Part shown: positions 8,893-17,008 of the stretch, one piece after another
Layout: every line of letters begins with the position of its first letter
Position numbering within the stretch: position 1 is the stretch's first letter
Assembly: GCF_000020145.1 (NCBI RefSeq)
Contig: NC_010644.1
Coordinates: forward strand, 124,001-188,000
DNA: 64,000 nucleotides
Direction of reading: 5' to 3'
DNA from: Elusimicrobium minutum Pei191
GTDB lineage: Bacteria > Elusimicrobiota > Elusimicrobia > Elusimicrobiales > Elusimicrobiaceae
Position numbers and translations under genes: made by a program
Notes under the pieces: model-generated
Told to the model about the DNA's origin: nothing
What the model saw: the letters and a program-made list of their open reading frames with translations, nothing else
The model's database searches: none

Positions 8893-8930
8893 GCGTGAAA
8901 CTGTTTTTGTAAAGCGGTTTCACGCTGTTT
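8893..8930 (+). terminator. Hairpin between hpf and hprK
   Basis: GCGTGAAAC (8893-8901) pairs perfectly with GTTTCACGC (8917-8925) over a 15-base loop, followed by TGTTTT. The short T-tract suggests partial termination, which would lower PTS expression relative to hpf. Confidence 0.6.
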
Positions 8931-8953
8931 TAAAAGATTCCAAAGGAAAGTTT

Positions 8954-9946
8954 ATGGCCGAAAGTCCTAAAAATTCGCGTAATTATTTCAGGTCTATAAG
9001 CGTGGAAGAAGTTTTAAAAGCCAAGGAAGATGATTTGCGGCTTGAAACTGTTTGCTGCGCAGAGTATCTTGACAGGGAGATTTCGCACCGAAACGTTAAC
9101 AGACCGGGGCTTGCGTTGGTAGGATATCTGGAGAATTTCCGCGCGGATCTTGTACAGGTTATAGGCCGCGGGGAATATGCTTTTTGTAAACAGGCTAACC
9201 CGGCCGAACTTAAAGAAAATGTAAGAAGAATGCTTGCCGTAGGTAATGTGCCGTGTCTGGTTATAACCGCCGGGCAGCCTCCTCTAGAACCGCTTATAGC
9301 GGCCTGTAAAGAAGGTTGTGTTCCTCTTTTTACAACGGTTTTGGAAACTTCCGCTTTTGTAGGGGAGCTTTCCGCTTTTTTAGATGAAAAAGTATCCCCT
9401 ACCACGCACGTGCACGGGGTGCTGGTTAACGTGTCCGGCCTTGGCATTCTTATAAGAGGCGAGCCCGGCATAGGTAAAAGCGAATGTGCTGTTGAACTTG
9501 TAAAACGCGGGCATATCTTGGTGTCTGACGATATCGTTGAGGTACAAAGACGAAGGGGAAATATTTTAATAGGTTCGTGTCCTAATATGATTAGGCATTA
9601 TATGGAAGTGCGCGGGCTTGGGATAATAGACGTTGAACTTTTATTTGGCGTGGGTTTTACAATGGAATCAAGCCAAATAGCGATGGAAGTTAAGCTTACT
9701 TCCGCGGCGTCTAACATGACTATAGATAGGCTTGGAATAGAGCAAAAAACAACAACTATTTTGGATTTGGAAATACCTTCGTTATCCATACCTGTTACTC
9801 CGGGCAGGAATCTTGCAATATTAATTGAAGTCGCCGCCCTTAACCAAAGGCTTAGACACCAGGGCATTTTTTCGGCGCAGGAATTTAGTAAAAGAGTTTT
9901 AGATAAAATGGGGCAAAGGGCATCGGGGAATAAAGATGATAAATAA
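8954..9946 (+). CDS. hprK: HPr(Ser) kinase/phosphorylase
   Basis: 330 residues. An N-terminal MurF-like domain covers about residues 1-130. The bifunctional catalytic domain has H154-G155, the Walker A loop GEPGIGKS (169-176), the SDD pair near 191-193, and the family signature around 217-232 ([16 protein letters not shown]). The enzyme phosphorylates HPr on Ser46 with ATP or pyrophosphate and reverses this with phosphate. The HPr gene seven genes downstream keeps Ser46. The gene overlaps rapZ by 11 bases. Full motif retention indicates an active enzyme rather than a relic. Confidence 0.95.
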
Positions 9947-10793
9947 TAAAAAAATATTTATAATTACCGGGTTATCCGGTGCGGGCAAAACAAAAGCCCT
10001 GCAGATATTCGGCGATTTTGGTTTCTATTGCGTGGATAATTTGCCGCTTGCCTTATTTGAACATTTTGTTGATCATTTAAAAAACAGGAAAGAAGAAAAT
10101 ATCGCTCTTGGCGTAGATATAAGGGAAGGAAAAGATTTAAAAACCTTACCCAAGATAATTGCCAATATTAAAAAGGCAGATTTTCATGTTTATACAATTT
10201 TTTTAGACGCGTCCGATTCAAAACTTGTTCAGCGTTTTTCTGAAACTAAACACAAGCACCCTATACAGAAAAAACTTATTGCGGCTATAGCGCAGGAAAG
10301 GAAACAGCTTGAGCCTCTTAGAAACATTGCCGATAAAGAAATTGACACTACAAATCTTACCTTGGGTGAGCTTAAGGAAAAACTTTCCAAAGTTCTTGTG
10401 TGCAACTTAAAAAAAGACAGTGAGATGCAAATCAGCGTTCTTTCTTTCGGGTTTAAACACGGCATCCCGTTGGAGGCCGATCTTGTTGTTGACGTGCGTT
10501 TTTTGCCAAACCCGTACTACCAGCCCAAGCTTAAAGAAAAAACGGGGTTGGATTCTCCCGTAGCGAAATATATAATGTCTTTTCCTGAAGCTAACGAATT
10601 TTTAATTAAATATTTAAATATGCTTAAATTTTTAATTCCCAAATATATGAAAGAAGGCAAATCCTACCTTACCATTGCTATAGGCTGCACGGGCGGAAAG
10701 CACAGAAGCGTTTTTATAGCTAACGCTTTGACAAAAGCTTTAAGCCAAAGCGGATTTACCGTATCCGAATATCACAGAGATATAAAAAAATAA
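9936..10793 (+). CDS. rapZ: RNase adapter protein RapZ
   Basis: 285 residues. The N-terminal P-loop is GLSGAGKT (12-19), followed by GFYCVDNLP, a hallmark of the YvcJ/RapZ family. The C-terminal half holds the conserved D-RFLPNPYY region and [10 protein letters not shown], matching the RNA-binding domain. In Escherichia coli RapZ binds small RNAs and presents GlmZ to RNase E, tuning glucosamine-6-phosphate synthase; relatives elsewhere bind nucleotides with less clear roles. It overlaps hprK and lies 12 bases before the EIIA gene, an arrangement linking it to PTS signalling. Whether a GlmZ-like RNA exists here cannot be judged. Confidence 0.94.
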
Positions 10794-10805
10794 CAGGGGG
10801 CCTTT

Positions 10806-11204
10806 ATGATAAAACTTGTGCTGATAGCGCATGGCGGGTTATCAAAAAGTTTTTTGGAAACGGCTGAAAATTTAAGCTGTTCTTCTTTAGAAGATGTTTA
10901 TACCTATTCTGTAACTTGCAGCAGCGATATTAAAGTTCTTATACAGGAACTTGAAATGCTTTTTTTAAATTCGCCGGAAGGCGTTTTGGTTTTGTCCGAT
11001 ATTTTTGGCGGTACGGGTGTAAACGCTCCTATTCTGGCCGCTAAGGACATGAACAATGTTTTTATTCTTTCAGGTTTGAATATGGGTATGCTTATGTCTG
11101 CCCTGTATAATAGAGGCAAAATGAACGTGGCTGAACTTGCCCAAAAAGCGGAAGCTGACGGCAGGCGCGCCGTAATTAATGCCACTGATTTTATGAGTAA
11201 ATAG
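10806..11204 (+). CDS. PTS mannose-family EIIA component
   Basis: 132 residues, a complete single-domain EIIA-Man. The N-terminus IKLVLIAHGGLS carries the phosphorylatable His9, followed by the usual acidic surface helix and the central DIFGGTGVN stretch. It would accept phosphate from HPr-His15 and pass it to EIIB. A free-standing EIIA, rather than an EIIAB fusion as in E. coli ManX, fits the separated gene set here. Preceded by an AGGGGGCC-type site; EIIB follows after about 60 bases. Confidence 0.92.
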   Translation: MIKLVLIAHGGLSKSFLETAENLSCSSLEDVYTYSVTCSSDIKVLIQELEMLFLNSPEGVLVLSDIFGGTGVNAPILAAKDMNNVFILSGLNMGMLMSALYNRGKMNVAELAQKAEADGRRAVINATDFMSK

Positions 11205-11263
11205 AAATATTTTGCGGGAGTAATATATTAAGTATTGCTCTTCCGCATTTGAGAGAGTTTTAT

Positions 11264-11728
11264 ATGCCAATTGTTTTTGCAAGAGTCGATGACCGTTTGA
11301 TTCACGGGCAAATTGTTCAAGGCTGGCTTCCTAGAATGGAAGTGGATGAATTTGTTGTTATAATAAACGAGGCGGACAATCTTGTCAAGTCTCTTTTACG
11401 AATTTCCCTGCCTTCGAACTACGGACTTCAAATTTTAAATAATGAAGACGCTGTGAAGTATTTAAAAGAGACGGATAAAAAAATATTTCTTCTTTTCAGT
11501 TCTTTAGAAGATGTTGACGTGGTAATAAGAAAAGGGCTTGGAATAAAAAATTTAAATGTGGGCGGGCTTCATTACCGTGAAGGAAGAAACAAAGTATTAA
11601 CTGACGTTTATTTAGATGAAAAAGAAAAACAAATGCTTAAAAACTTTATGATTATCGGAATTAAACTTGACGGGCGTTCGGTTCCTAAGGAGCCGCACAA
11701 TAATCTGGAGAGTCTGCTATGCAGCTGA
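11264..11728 (+). CDS. PTS mannose-family EIIB component
   Basis: 154 residues. The N-terminal signature FARVDDRLIHGQIVQGW contains the phospho-acceptor His14 and the RxDxRLIHGQ motif diagnostic of the mannose/fructose/sorbose EIIB fold. I chose the ATG at 11264, which has a GAGAG stretch 6-12 bases upstream; the frame extends to a TTG at 11249 that would put coding sequence over this site. It receives phosphate from EIIA and gives it to the incoming sugar. The 3' end overlaps EIIC by 10 bases. Confidence 0.93.
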   Translation: MPIVFARVDDRLIHGQIVQGWLPRMEVDEFVVIINEADNLVKSLLRISLPSNYGLQILNNEDAVKYLKETDKKIFLLFSSLEDVDVVIRKGLGIKNLNVGGLHYREGRNKVLTDVYLDEKEKQMLKNFMIIGIKLDGRSVPKEPHNNLESLLCS

Positions 11729-12321
11729 TTATATTGGTATGTCTTGTTGCCGCTTTGCTTGAACTTGATAACGTAAGTTTTGGACAGTTCGGCGTAGGCC
11801 GGCCGTTTGTAGCCGGTATAATTTTGGGTTTTTTTATGGGCAATATCGGGCTTGGTTTGCAAATAGGCGTTTTAATAGAACTTTTGTTTTTAGACTATAT
11901 TCCCGTAGGCGGGGTTTTGCCTCCTAACGGTACGGTGGCAGTATTTGCGGCGGTTGTTGCGGCGGGCTTTGGCGCGCCGGTATATTTTGCTTTTTTCTAC
12001 GGAGTGGTAGCCGGACTTATTTTTAAACAAATTGAATTTTTAACCCGCAATTATATAGGCAAAAAACTGCTTGAGAAAAACAAAGAGCTAACGGAAGAAC
12101 CGCTTAAGGCAATAAAGGTTTTTATGATTTCAAGTTTAACTTTACAAATTGTTCTTAACTTTGCATTTTTAATGTTTGTGGTGTTTGCGGCAAAAACGGT
12201 TTTGTATTACGGGCAGGATGTGCATGAGCGAATACATTTTGCTTTCAGAACGGCGTATATCGCCGTTCCCTGGATGGGTATTTTTATATTACTCAGAAAA
12301 TTTACTGAGAAGGCCGGTTGA
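11719..12321 (+). CDS. PTS mannose-family EIIC membrane component
   Basis: 200 residues, mostly hydrophobic. The N-terminus carries the ELDNVSFGQFGVGRPFVAG pattern characteristic of sorbose/mannose EIIC, followed by GLQIGVLIELLFLDYIPVGG, conserved in the translocation domain. With EIID it forms the sugar channel. It is shorter than E. coli ManY (about 266 residues), mainly at the C-terminal end, but no frameshift is visible and the stop overlaps the EIID start as TGATG. The sugar specificity is not evident. Confidence 0.88.
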   Translation: MQLIILVCLVAALLELDNVSFGQFGVGRPFVAGIILGFFMGNIGLGLQIGVLIELLFLDYIPVGGVLPPNGTVAVFAAVVAAGFGAPVYFAFFYGVVAGLIFKQIEFLTRNYIGKKLLEKNKELTEEPLKAIKVFMISSLTLQIVLNFAFLMFVVFAAKTVLYYGQDVHERIHFAFRTAYIAVPWMGIFILLRKFTEKAG

Positions 12322-13118
12322 TGAATTTTAAAGATAAATTAACAATTTTTACGCGTTCTTTTTTTCTTCAAACGGGCTGGAATTATCTTAGGTTCCAGGG
12401 GTTGGGTTTTGCTTTTGTTATGACGCCCTGGCTTAAAAAATTTTATAAAGCAAAAGCTTTAGACTCCGCTCTGCTGCGTTATATGGAAACTTTTAATACT
12501 AACCCTATTATGGCTTCTTTTTGTTACGGCGCTTTGGCCCGTTCGGAAGGGGACGTCGCCTTAGCCCCGATGAAAAAAACAGAATGGCGCGTTATAAAAA
12601 CTTTTTTGGCATCTTCTTCCGCTTCAATAGGGGATAGGCTTTTTTGGGATTCCTGGAAACCGCTTACTCTAGCCGCGGGTATTTTGGCCGCTTATTTATG
12701 CGCCATGGGCACAATAGATATTTTTTATTCCTGTTATATTTCAAATATGCAGGCAGCGTTTTTGCTGGGCTTTATTTTAGTTGTTTATAATTCTATAACG
12801 TTATATGTAAGATGGAAAGGTATAGAGGCGTCCTATGAGGGCGACAGGGACCATGCTTTCGGTCTTTTAATTTTTGACTGGAACAGAGCTATTAAAGTGT
12901 TTAGGTTTATAGGCCTTATAATAACACTGCTTATTATTTCGTTATATATATATGATACCGTAAAAGTTTTCTTTTTCTCAGCTGAGATTTTTATTTTTAC
13001 GGCAATAATTTTATTTGTTGTTGTTATGAGCGGGTTCGCGCAGAAGTATGATATACCAAGCGTTTATTTATATATTCTGCTTACTTTAATTTTTAGTTTA
13101 GTGGCGTATTTTATATAG
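12321..13118 (+). CDS. PTS mannose-family EIID membrane component
   Basis: 265 residues with the EIID features: the N-terminal SFFLQTGWNYLRFQGLGFAF stretch, an internal PIMASFCYGALA segment, and C-terminal transmembrane helices. It partners EIIC and is unique to the mannose family. The ATG at 12321 shares its A with the TGA stop of EIIC, so translation is coupled; a TTG one codon upstream is a less likely start. Six bases separate it from the HPr gene. Confidence 0.9.
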   Translation: MNFKDKLTIFTRSFFLQTGWNYLRFQGLGFAFVMTPWLKKFYKAKALDSALLRYMETFNTNPIMASFCYGALARSEGDVALAPMKKTEWRVIKTFLASSSASIGDRLFWDSWKPLTLAAGILAAYLCAMGTIDIFYSCYISNMQAAFLLGFILVVYNSITLYVRWKGIEASYEGDRDHAFGLLIFDWNRAIKVFRFIGLIITLLIISLYIYDTVKVFFFSAEIFIFTAIILFVVVMSGFAQKYDIPSVYLYILLTLIFSLVAYFI

Positions 13119-13123
13119 GAATT

Positions 13124-13393
13124 ATGATTACACGAGACATACAGATAAAAAACAAAATGGGGTTGCACGCGCGTCCGGCGGCTATGCTGGCGCAGACGGC
13201 CGGGAAGTTCGCGGCTGATATTAAAATAACAAAATCCGGCGTTGAGGTTAACGCTAAAAGCATTATGGGTATTATGATGCTGGCGGCTGAATACGGCAGC
13301 ATACTTACGGTAGCCATTGACGGGTCGGACGAAAATGAGGCTCTTAACGCTATATTAAACTTGTTTGAGAACAATTTTTCAGAGGCGTATTAA
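13124..13393 (+). CDS. ptsH: Phosphocarrier protein HPr
   Basis: 89 residues, the normal HPr length. GLHARPA places the catalytic phospho-His at 15, and AKSIMGIMML places Ser46 at the regulatory site used by HPr kinase, which is encoded in the same operon. HPr carries phosphate from EI to EIIA. Retention of the Ser46 region predicts active kinase/phosphorylase control. The final base overlaps the EI start (TAATG), giving tight coupling and presumably matched dosage. Confidence 0.96.
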   Translation: MITRDIQIKNKMGLHARPAAMLAQTAGKFAADIKITKSGVEVNAKSIMGIMMLAAEYGSILTVAIDGSDENEALNAILNLFENNFSEAY

Positions 13394-15135
13394 TGATTAC
13401 AATAACAGGGGTCGCGGCAAGCCCGGGCGTTGCTATAGGGCCGGCTTACATACACCATTTCGCAAGCCCGCTTACGGAACGCAGGCAGATAACTAAAGAG
13501 GATGTGAAATCCGAGGTTATCCGCATGCGCGCGGCTTATAAAAAAACTGAAGATGATCTTACAAAAGCCGAGGTTGAAATAAAAAATATTTTGGGGGCCG
13601 AATACGCGCAACTTTTAACGGCGCATAAGGCAATTTTGCAAGATCCTGCTTTTAAAAAAATGGTTTTAAGTAAAATACAAAACGATTTGCTTTCCGCCGA
13701 GAACGCCGTTCATTCCGCTGTTGAAGAGATAATCGTACAGTTTGATTCTTTGGAAGATGAGTTTTTCAGGGAAAGAAAAAATGATGTTTTTGATGTCGCA
13801 AAAAGGCTTTTTAACCATCTTTCGGGAGGAGGGGCGGAAACAACCTTTAAACCTTCAAAACCCTCCTCAATTTTAGTTGTTCATAATTTACTGCCTTCTG
13901 ACACTCTTACTTTAAGAGATAACAGTTTTGTCGCTTTTGTAACAGACATCGGCGGTAAAACAAGTCATACGGCGCTTCTGGCCCAAAGTTTGGAATTGCC
14001 CGCCGTGGTAGGGTTATCTACCGCCAGCAAAACCATACAAAATGACGATATGCTTATTGTAGACGGGGAAAAAGGTATTTTAATAGTTAACCCTGACGCG
14101 GAAACATTAACTCATTATAAAAAAATACAACGCGAAATAAAAAAATCCGAAACACTGTTAAAAACAATTAATGATTTGCCTTTTATAACCACTGACGGCA
14201 AACGCGTACAAATGATGATAAACTATGACCCGCGTATGGATTCTAAAGAAACGCGTAAACTTAAGACTGACGGACTGGGCCTTTTAAGAACGGAATTTTT
14301 ATATTTAGGAAGGGAAATTCCTCCTTCAGAAGAAGAACAAATTGAACTTTATACTCCCGCAGCTAAAAAGTTTGACATGCGGCCCGTTAATATACGCCTT
14401 GCCGATTTGGGCGGGGACAAAGTGCATTCTTTAAAACTGGGAGATTATTCGGAAGAACTAAATCCTTTTATGGGCTGCCGGGGCATACGGTTTTTATTAA
14501 AATACCCCGAACTTTTAACTTCGCAGCTACGGGCTATTGTAAAAACTTCGGCTCAGGTTAACGCGCAGATTAAAATTATTATTCCCATGGTTTCCAGACT
14601 TGAAGAGGTTTTGGAAACGAAAGGCATTTTTGAGCAAGTGTTGCAAGAATGTTCTTTGCAAGGTATATATCCTAAAAATAAAATTGATTTGGGCATTATG
14701 GTTGAGGTGCCTTCCATAGCGTTAGCTCTTGATTTTGTGCTGCCTCATATAGATTTTGTTTCCATTGGCACTAATGACTTGATACAATATATGGTAGCGG
14801 TGGACAGGGTAAATGAGGAAGTGGCCGATTTATATGATCCGTACCATCCGGGCGTAATAAGAATTATTAATGACATAGTTCAGTCTTGCCAGCAAAAGCA
14901 TAAGAGCGTAAGCGTCTGCGGGGAATTAGCTTCCGACCCGGCTATAGTGCCTCTTCTTATAGGGCTTGGTGTTGATACTCTTTCAACTACGCCCAGAATG
15001 TTTTTAAGAATAAAAAACAGGCTTCGCACAATAAGTTATGATACTTGCGCAAACTTTGCGCAGGCTGCTCTTTTGATGGGAAGTTCTGAAGAAATTAAAA
15101 AGTTGAGTTTAACAATAGTAGATGAAAATTCGTAA
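13393..15135 (+). CDS. ptsI: PTS enzyme I (phosphoenolpyruvate--protein phosphotransferase)
   Basis: 580 residues, full length. The N-terminal swivel domain contains GGKTSHTALLAQ with the active-site His192. The C-terminal PEP-binding barrel has LRTEFLYLGR, LADLGGDK, GCRGIRF and SIGTNDLIQY, and a late CGELASDP carrying the active-site Cys. It autophosphorylates from PEP and charges HPr. It is coupled to ptsH upstream and overlaps lepA by 14 bases downstream. The separate HPr and EI genes show this is a complete general PTS, not a nitrogen-PTS EI (no GAF domain). Confidence 0.96.
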   Translation: MITITGVAASPGVAIGPAYIHHFASPLTERRQITKEDVKSEVIRMRAAYKKTEDDLTKAEVEIKNILGAEYAQLLTAHKAILQDPAFKKMVLSKIQNDLLSAENAVHSAVEEIIVQFDSLEDEFFRERKNDVFDVAKRLFNHLSGGGAETTFKPSKPSSILVVHNLLPSDTLTLRDNSFVAFVTDIGGKTSHTALLAQSLELPAVVGLSTASKTIQNDDMLIVDGEKGILIVNPDAETLTHYKKIQREIKKSETLLKTINDLPFITTDGKRVQMMINYDPRMDSKETRKLKTDGLGLLRTEFLYLGREIPPSEEEQIELYTPAAKKFDMRPVNIRLADLGGDKVHSLKLGDYSEELNPFMGCRGIRFLLKYPELLTSQLRAIVKTSAQVNAQIKIIIPMVSRLEEVLETKGIFEQVLQECSLQGIYPKNKIDLGIMVEVPSIALALDFVLPHIDFVSIGTNDLIQYMVAVDRVNEEVADLYDPYHPGVIRIINDIVQSCQQKHKSVSVCGELASDPAIVPLLIGLGVDTLSTTPRMFLRIKNRLRTISYDTCANFAQAALLMGSSEEIKKLSLTIVDENS

Positions 15136-16939
15136 TTTCTCCATAGTAGCACATATTGACCATGGTAAGACAACTTTGTCCGACCGTATTTTAGAAGATA
15201 CGGGAACCGTGGCTAAACGTAAAATGACGGCGCAGCTTTTAGACGGGATGGAGCTTGAAAAAGAACGAGGCATTACCATTAAAGCTAAAGCTGTGCGCAT
15301 TAAATATAAAGACTATGAGCTTAATTTAATTGACACTCCCGGACACGTGGATTTTTCCTACGAGGTCGCGCGTTCTTTGCGCGCCTGCGAGGGCGTTTTG
15401 CTGCTTGTGGATGCGTCCCAAGGAGTTGAGGCGCAAACTGTAGCGCACGCCCACTTGGCGCAGAGTTTAGGGCTTAAAGTTATTCCCGTAATGAATAAGG
15501 TTGACTTATCACAGTCGGATGCTGACTTGTCCGAAGAACAGCTTTGGGAAATTTTAAGAGAGCCTATTTTAGCCGAGCGCGTAAGCGCCAAAACAGGCAT
15601 GGGCGTTGACCATTTACTTGAAAGAATTGTTACCGATATCCCGGAGCCTAAGGGGAATCCTAACGGTAAACCCCGCGCTTTAATTTTTGATTCTTTTTAT
15701 GACCCTTTTAGAGGCGTAATTATTTACGTTCGTATGTTTGACGGATCTTTAAAACAAGGGCAGACTCTTCGCCTTATGGGTGGTGGGCTGACATCGAAGA
15801 TAGAAGAAATAGGTTATATGACTCCGCAGCTTGTTAAGTGTGGCGGTTTAAATATGGGTGAGGTGGGGTATATAGTTGCCGGCATTAAAGATATTCACAG
15901 CGTTAAAGTAGGCGATACTGTTACATTAGCCGATAACACTGCCGATGAACCTTTGCCCGGTTATGAAGAAACTAAACCCGTTGTTTTCGCAAGTATCTTT
16001 CCTATTGATTCACCCGATTATCCTTTGCTTAGAACGGCGCTTGAAAAGCTTAATTTGTCCGACTCTTCTTTTAGTTACCAAAGTGAAGTTTCTAAAGCTT
16101 TAGGCTTCGGATTCAGACTTGGTTTTATGGGGCTTTTACATATTGAAATTGTTAAAGAAAGGCTGGAGAGGGAATTTAACCTTTCCTTAATAGCCACAAG
16201 CCCTAACGTTGTGTATCATGTTAAATTTACTTCAAAAAAATCTCACCCGCAGGAACTTTCCGCTTTGCGTGACGCGGGCGACGGCTACAAAGTTATAGAC
16301 AACCCCGCCTATTTCCCGCCGTACGGGGATATTATTGATATTAAAGAGCCTACCATAACAATTACCATAGTTACACCCGTGGAATTTATGGATGGCGTTA
16401 TGACGCTTTTAAAAGAAAAGCGCGGTACTTATTTGGAAATGGAACATATTTCAAACATGCGCGTTATTATCAAGTACATAATGCCTATGGCTGAGATGGT
16501 TATTGATTTTTATAATAAGCTTAAATCGGTGTCAAAGGGGTATGCCTCTTTTGACTATGAACTTGACGAGTATCGAAGTTCAGACGTTGTTCTTATGGAA
16601 ATTCTGATACACGGCGAACCTGTTGACGCTTTATCCGTAGTTACGCATAAAGACAAAGCGCAAACGCAGGGCAGAGCTTTATGCGAAAAGTTAAAAGAGC
16701 TTATCGGCAGGCAGATGTTTGAAATTGCCGTGCAGGCCCGTGTTAACGGTAAAATAGTGGCGAGGGAAACCATTCCCGCCATGCGTAAGGACGTTATAGC
16801 AAAATGTTACGGCGGTGATATTACGCGTAAACGTAAGCTTTTGGAAAAACAAAAAGAAGGTAAAAAGAGAATGAAATCCATAGGCAGCGTTGATATACCG
16901 CAAGAAGCGTTTGTGGCTATGTTAAAAATTGACCAGTAA
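15122..16939 (+). CDS. lepA: Elongation factor 4 (LepA)
   Basis: 605 residues, typical LepA length. The G domain shows AHIDHGKT (10-17), the switch I region ERGITIKA, DTPGH and NKVD. The later order of domain II, EF-G-like domains and the LepA-specific C-terminal domain is intact, with the Lys/Arg-rich KCYGGDITRKRKLLEKQKEG that contacts the ribosome. It is a ribosomal GTPase proposed to act in initiation, assembly or back-translocation. Its place at the end of a PTS operon is not functionally obvious; the 14-base overlap with ptsI makes cotranscription likely. Confidence 0.97.
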   Translation: MKIRNFSIVAHIDHGKTTLSDRILEDTGTVAKRKMTAQLLDGMELEKERGITIKAKAVRIKYKDYELNLIDTPGHVDFSYEVARSLRACEGVLLLVDASQGVEAQTVAHAHLAQSLGLKVIPVMNKVDLSQSDADLSEEQLWEILREPILAERVSAKTGMGVDHLLERIVTDIPEPKGNPNGKPRALIFDSFYDPFRGVIIYVRMFDGSLKQGQTLRLMGGGLTSKIEEIGYMTPQLVKCGGLNMGEVGYIVAGIKDIHSVKVGDTVTLADNTADEPLPGYEETKPVVFASIFPIDSPDYPLLRTALEKLNLSDSSFSYQSEVSKALGFGFRLGFMGLLHIEIVKERLEREFNLSLIATSPNVVYHVKFTSKKSHPQELSALRDAGDGYKVIDNPAYFPPYGDIIDIKEPTITITIVTPVEFMDGVMTLLKEKRGTYLEMEHISNMRVIIKYIMPMAEMVIDFYNKLKSVSKGYASFDYELDEYRSSDVVLMEILIHGEPVDALSVVTHKDKAQTQGRALCEKLKELIGRQMFEIAVQARVNGKIVARETIPAMRKDVIAKCYGGDITRKRKLLEKQKEGKKRMKSIGSVDIPQEAFVAMLKIDQ

Positions 16940-16955
16940 AAATATTGCTTAAAAT

Positions 16956-16989
16956 AAAACGGGCGTTCAATAAATTGAACGCCCGTTTT
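16956..16989. terminator. Bidirectional intrinsic terminator
   Basis: A 15-bp perfect stem, AAAACGGGCGTTCAA against TTGAACGCCCGTTTT, with the loop TAAA. It ends the hpf/PTS/lepA unit and also the convergent minus-strand peptide-binding protein gene. Confidence 0.93.
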
Positions 16990-17008
16990 ATTTATCTTAA
17001 AAAATATT

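Noticed and set aside
8983-9471. 162-codon minus-strand frame inside hprK
   Set aside because: hprK on the plus strand has all catalytic motifs here; the antisense frame has none.
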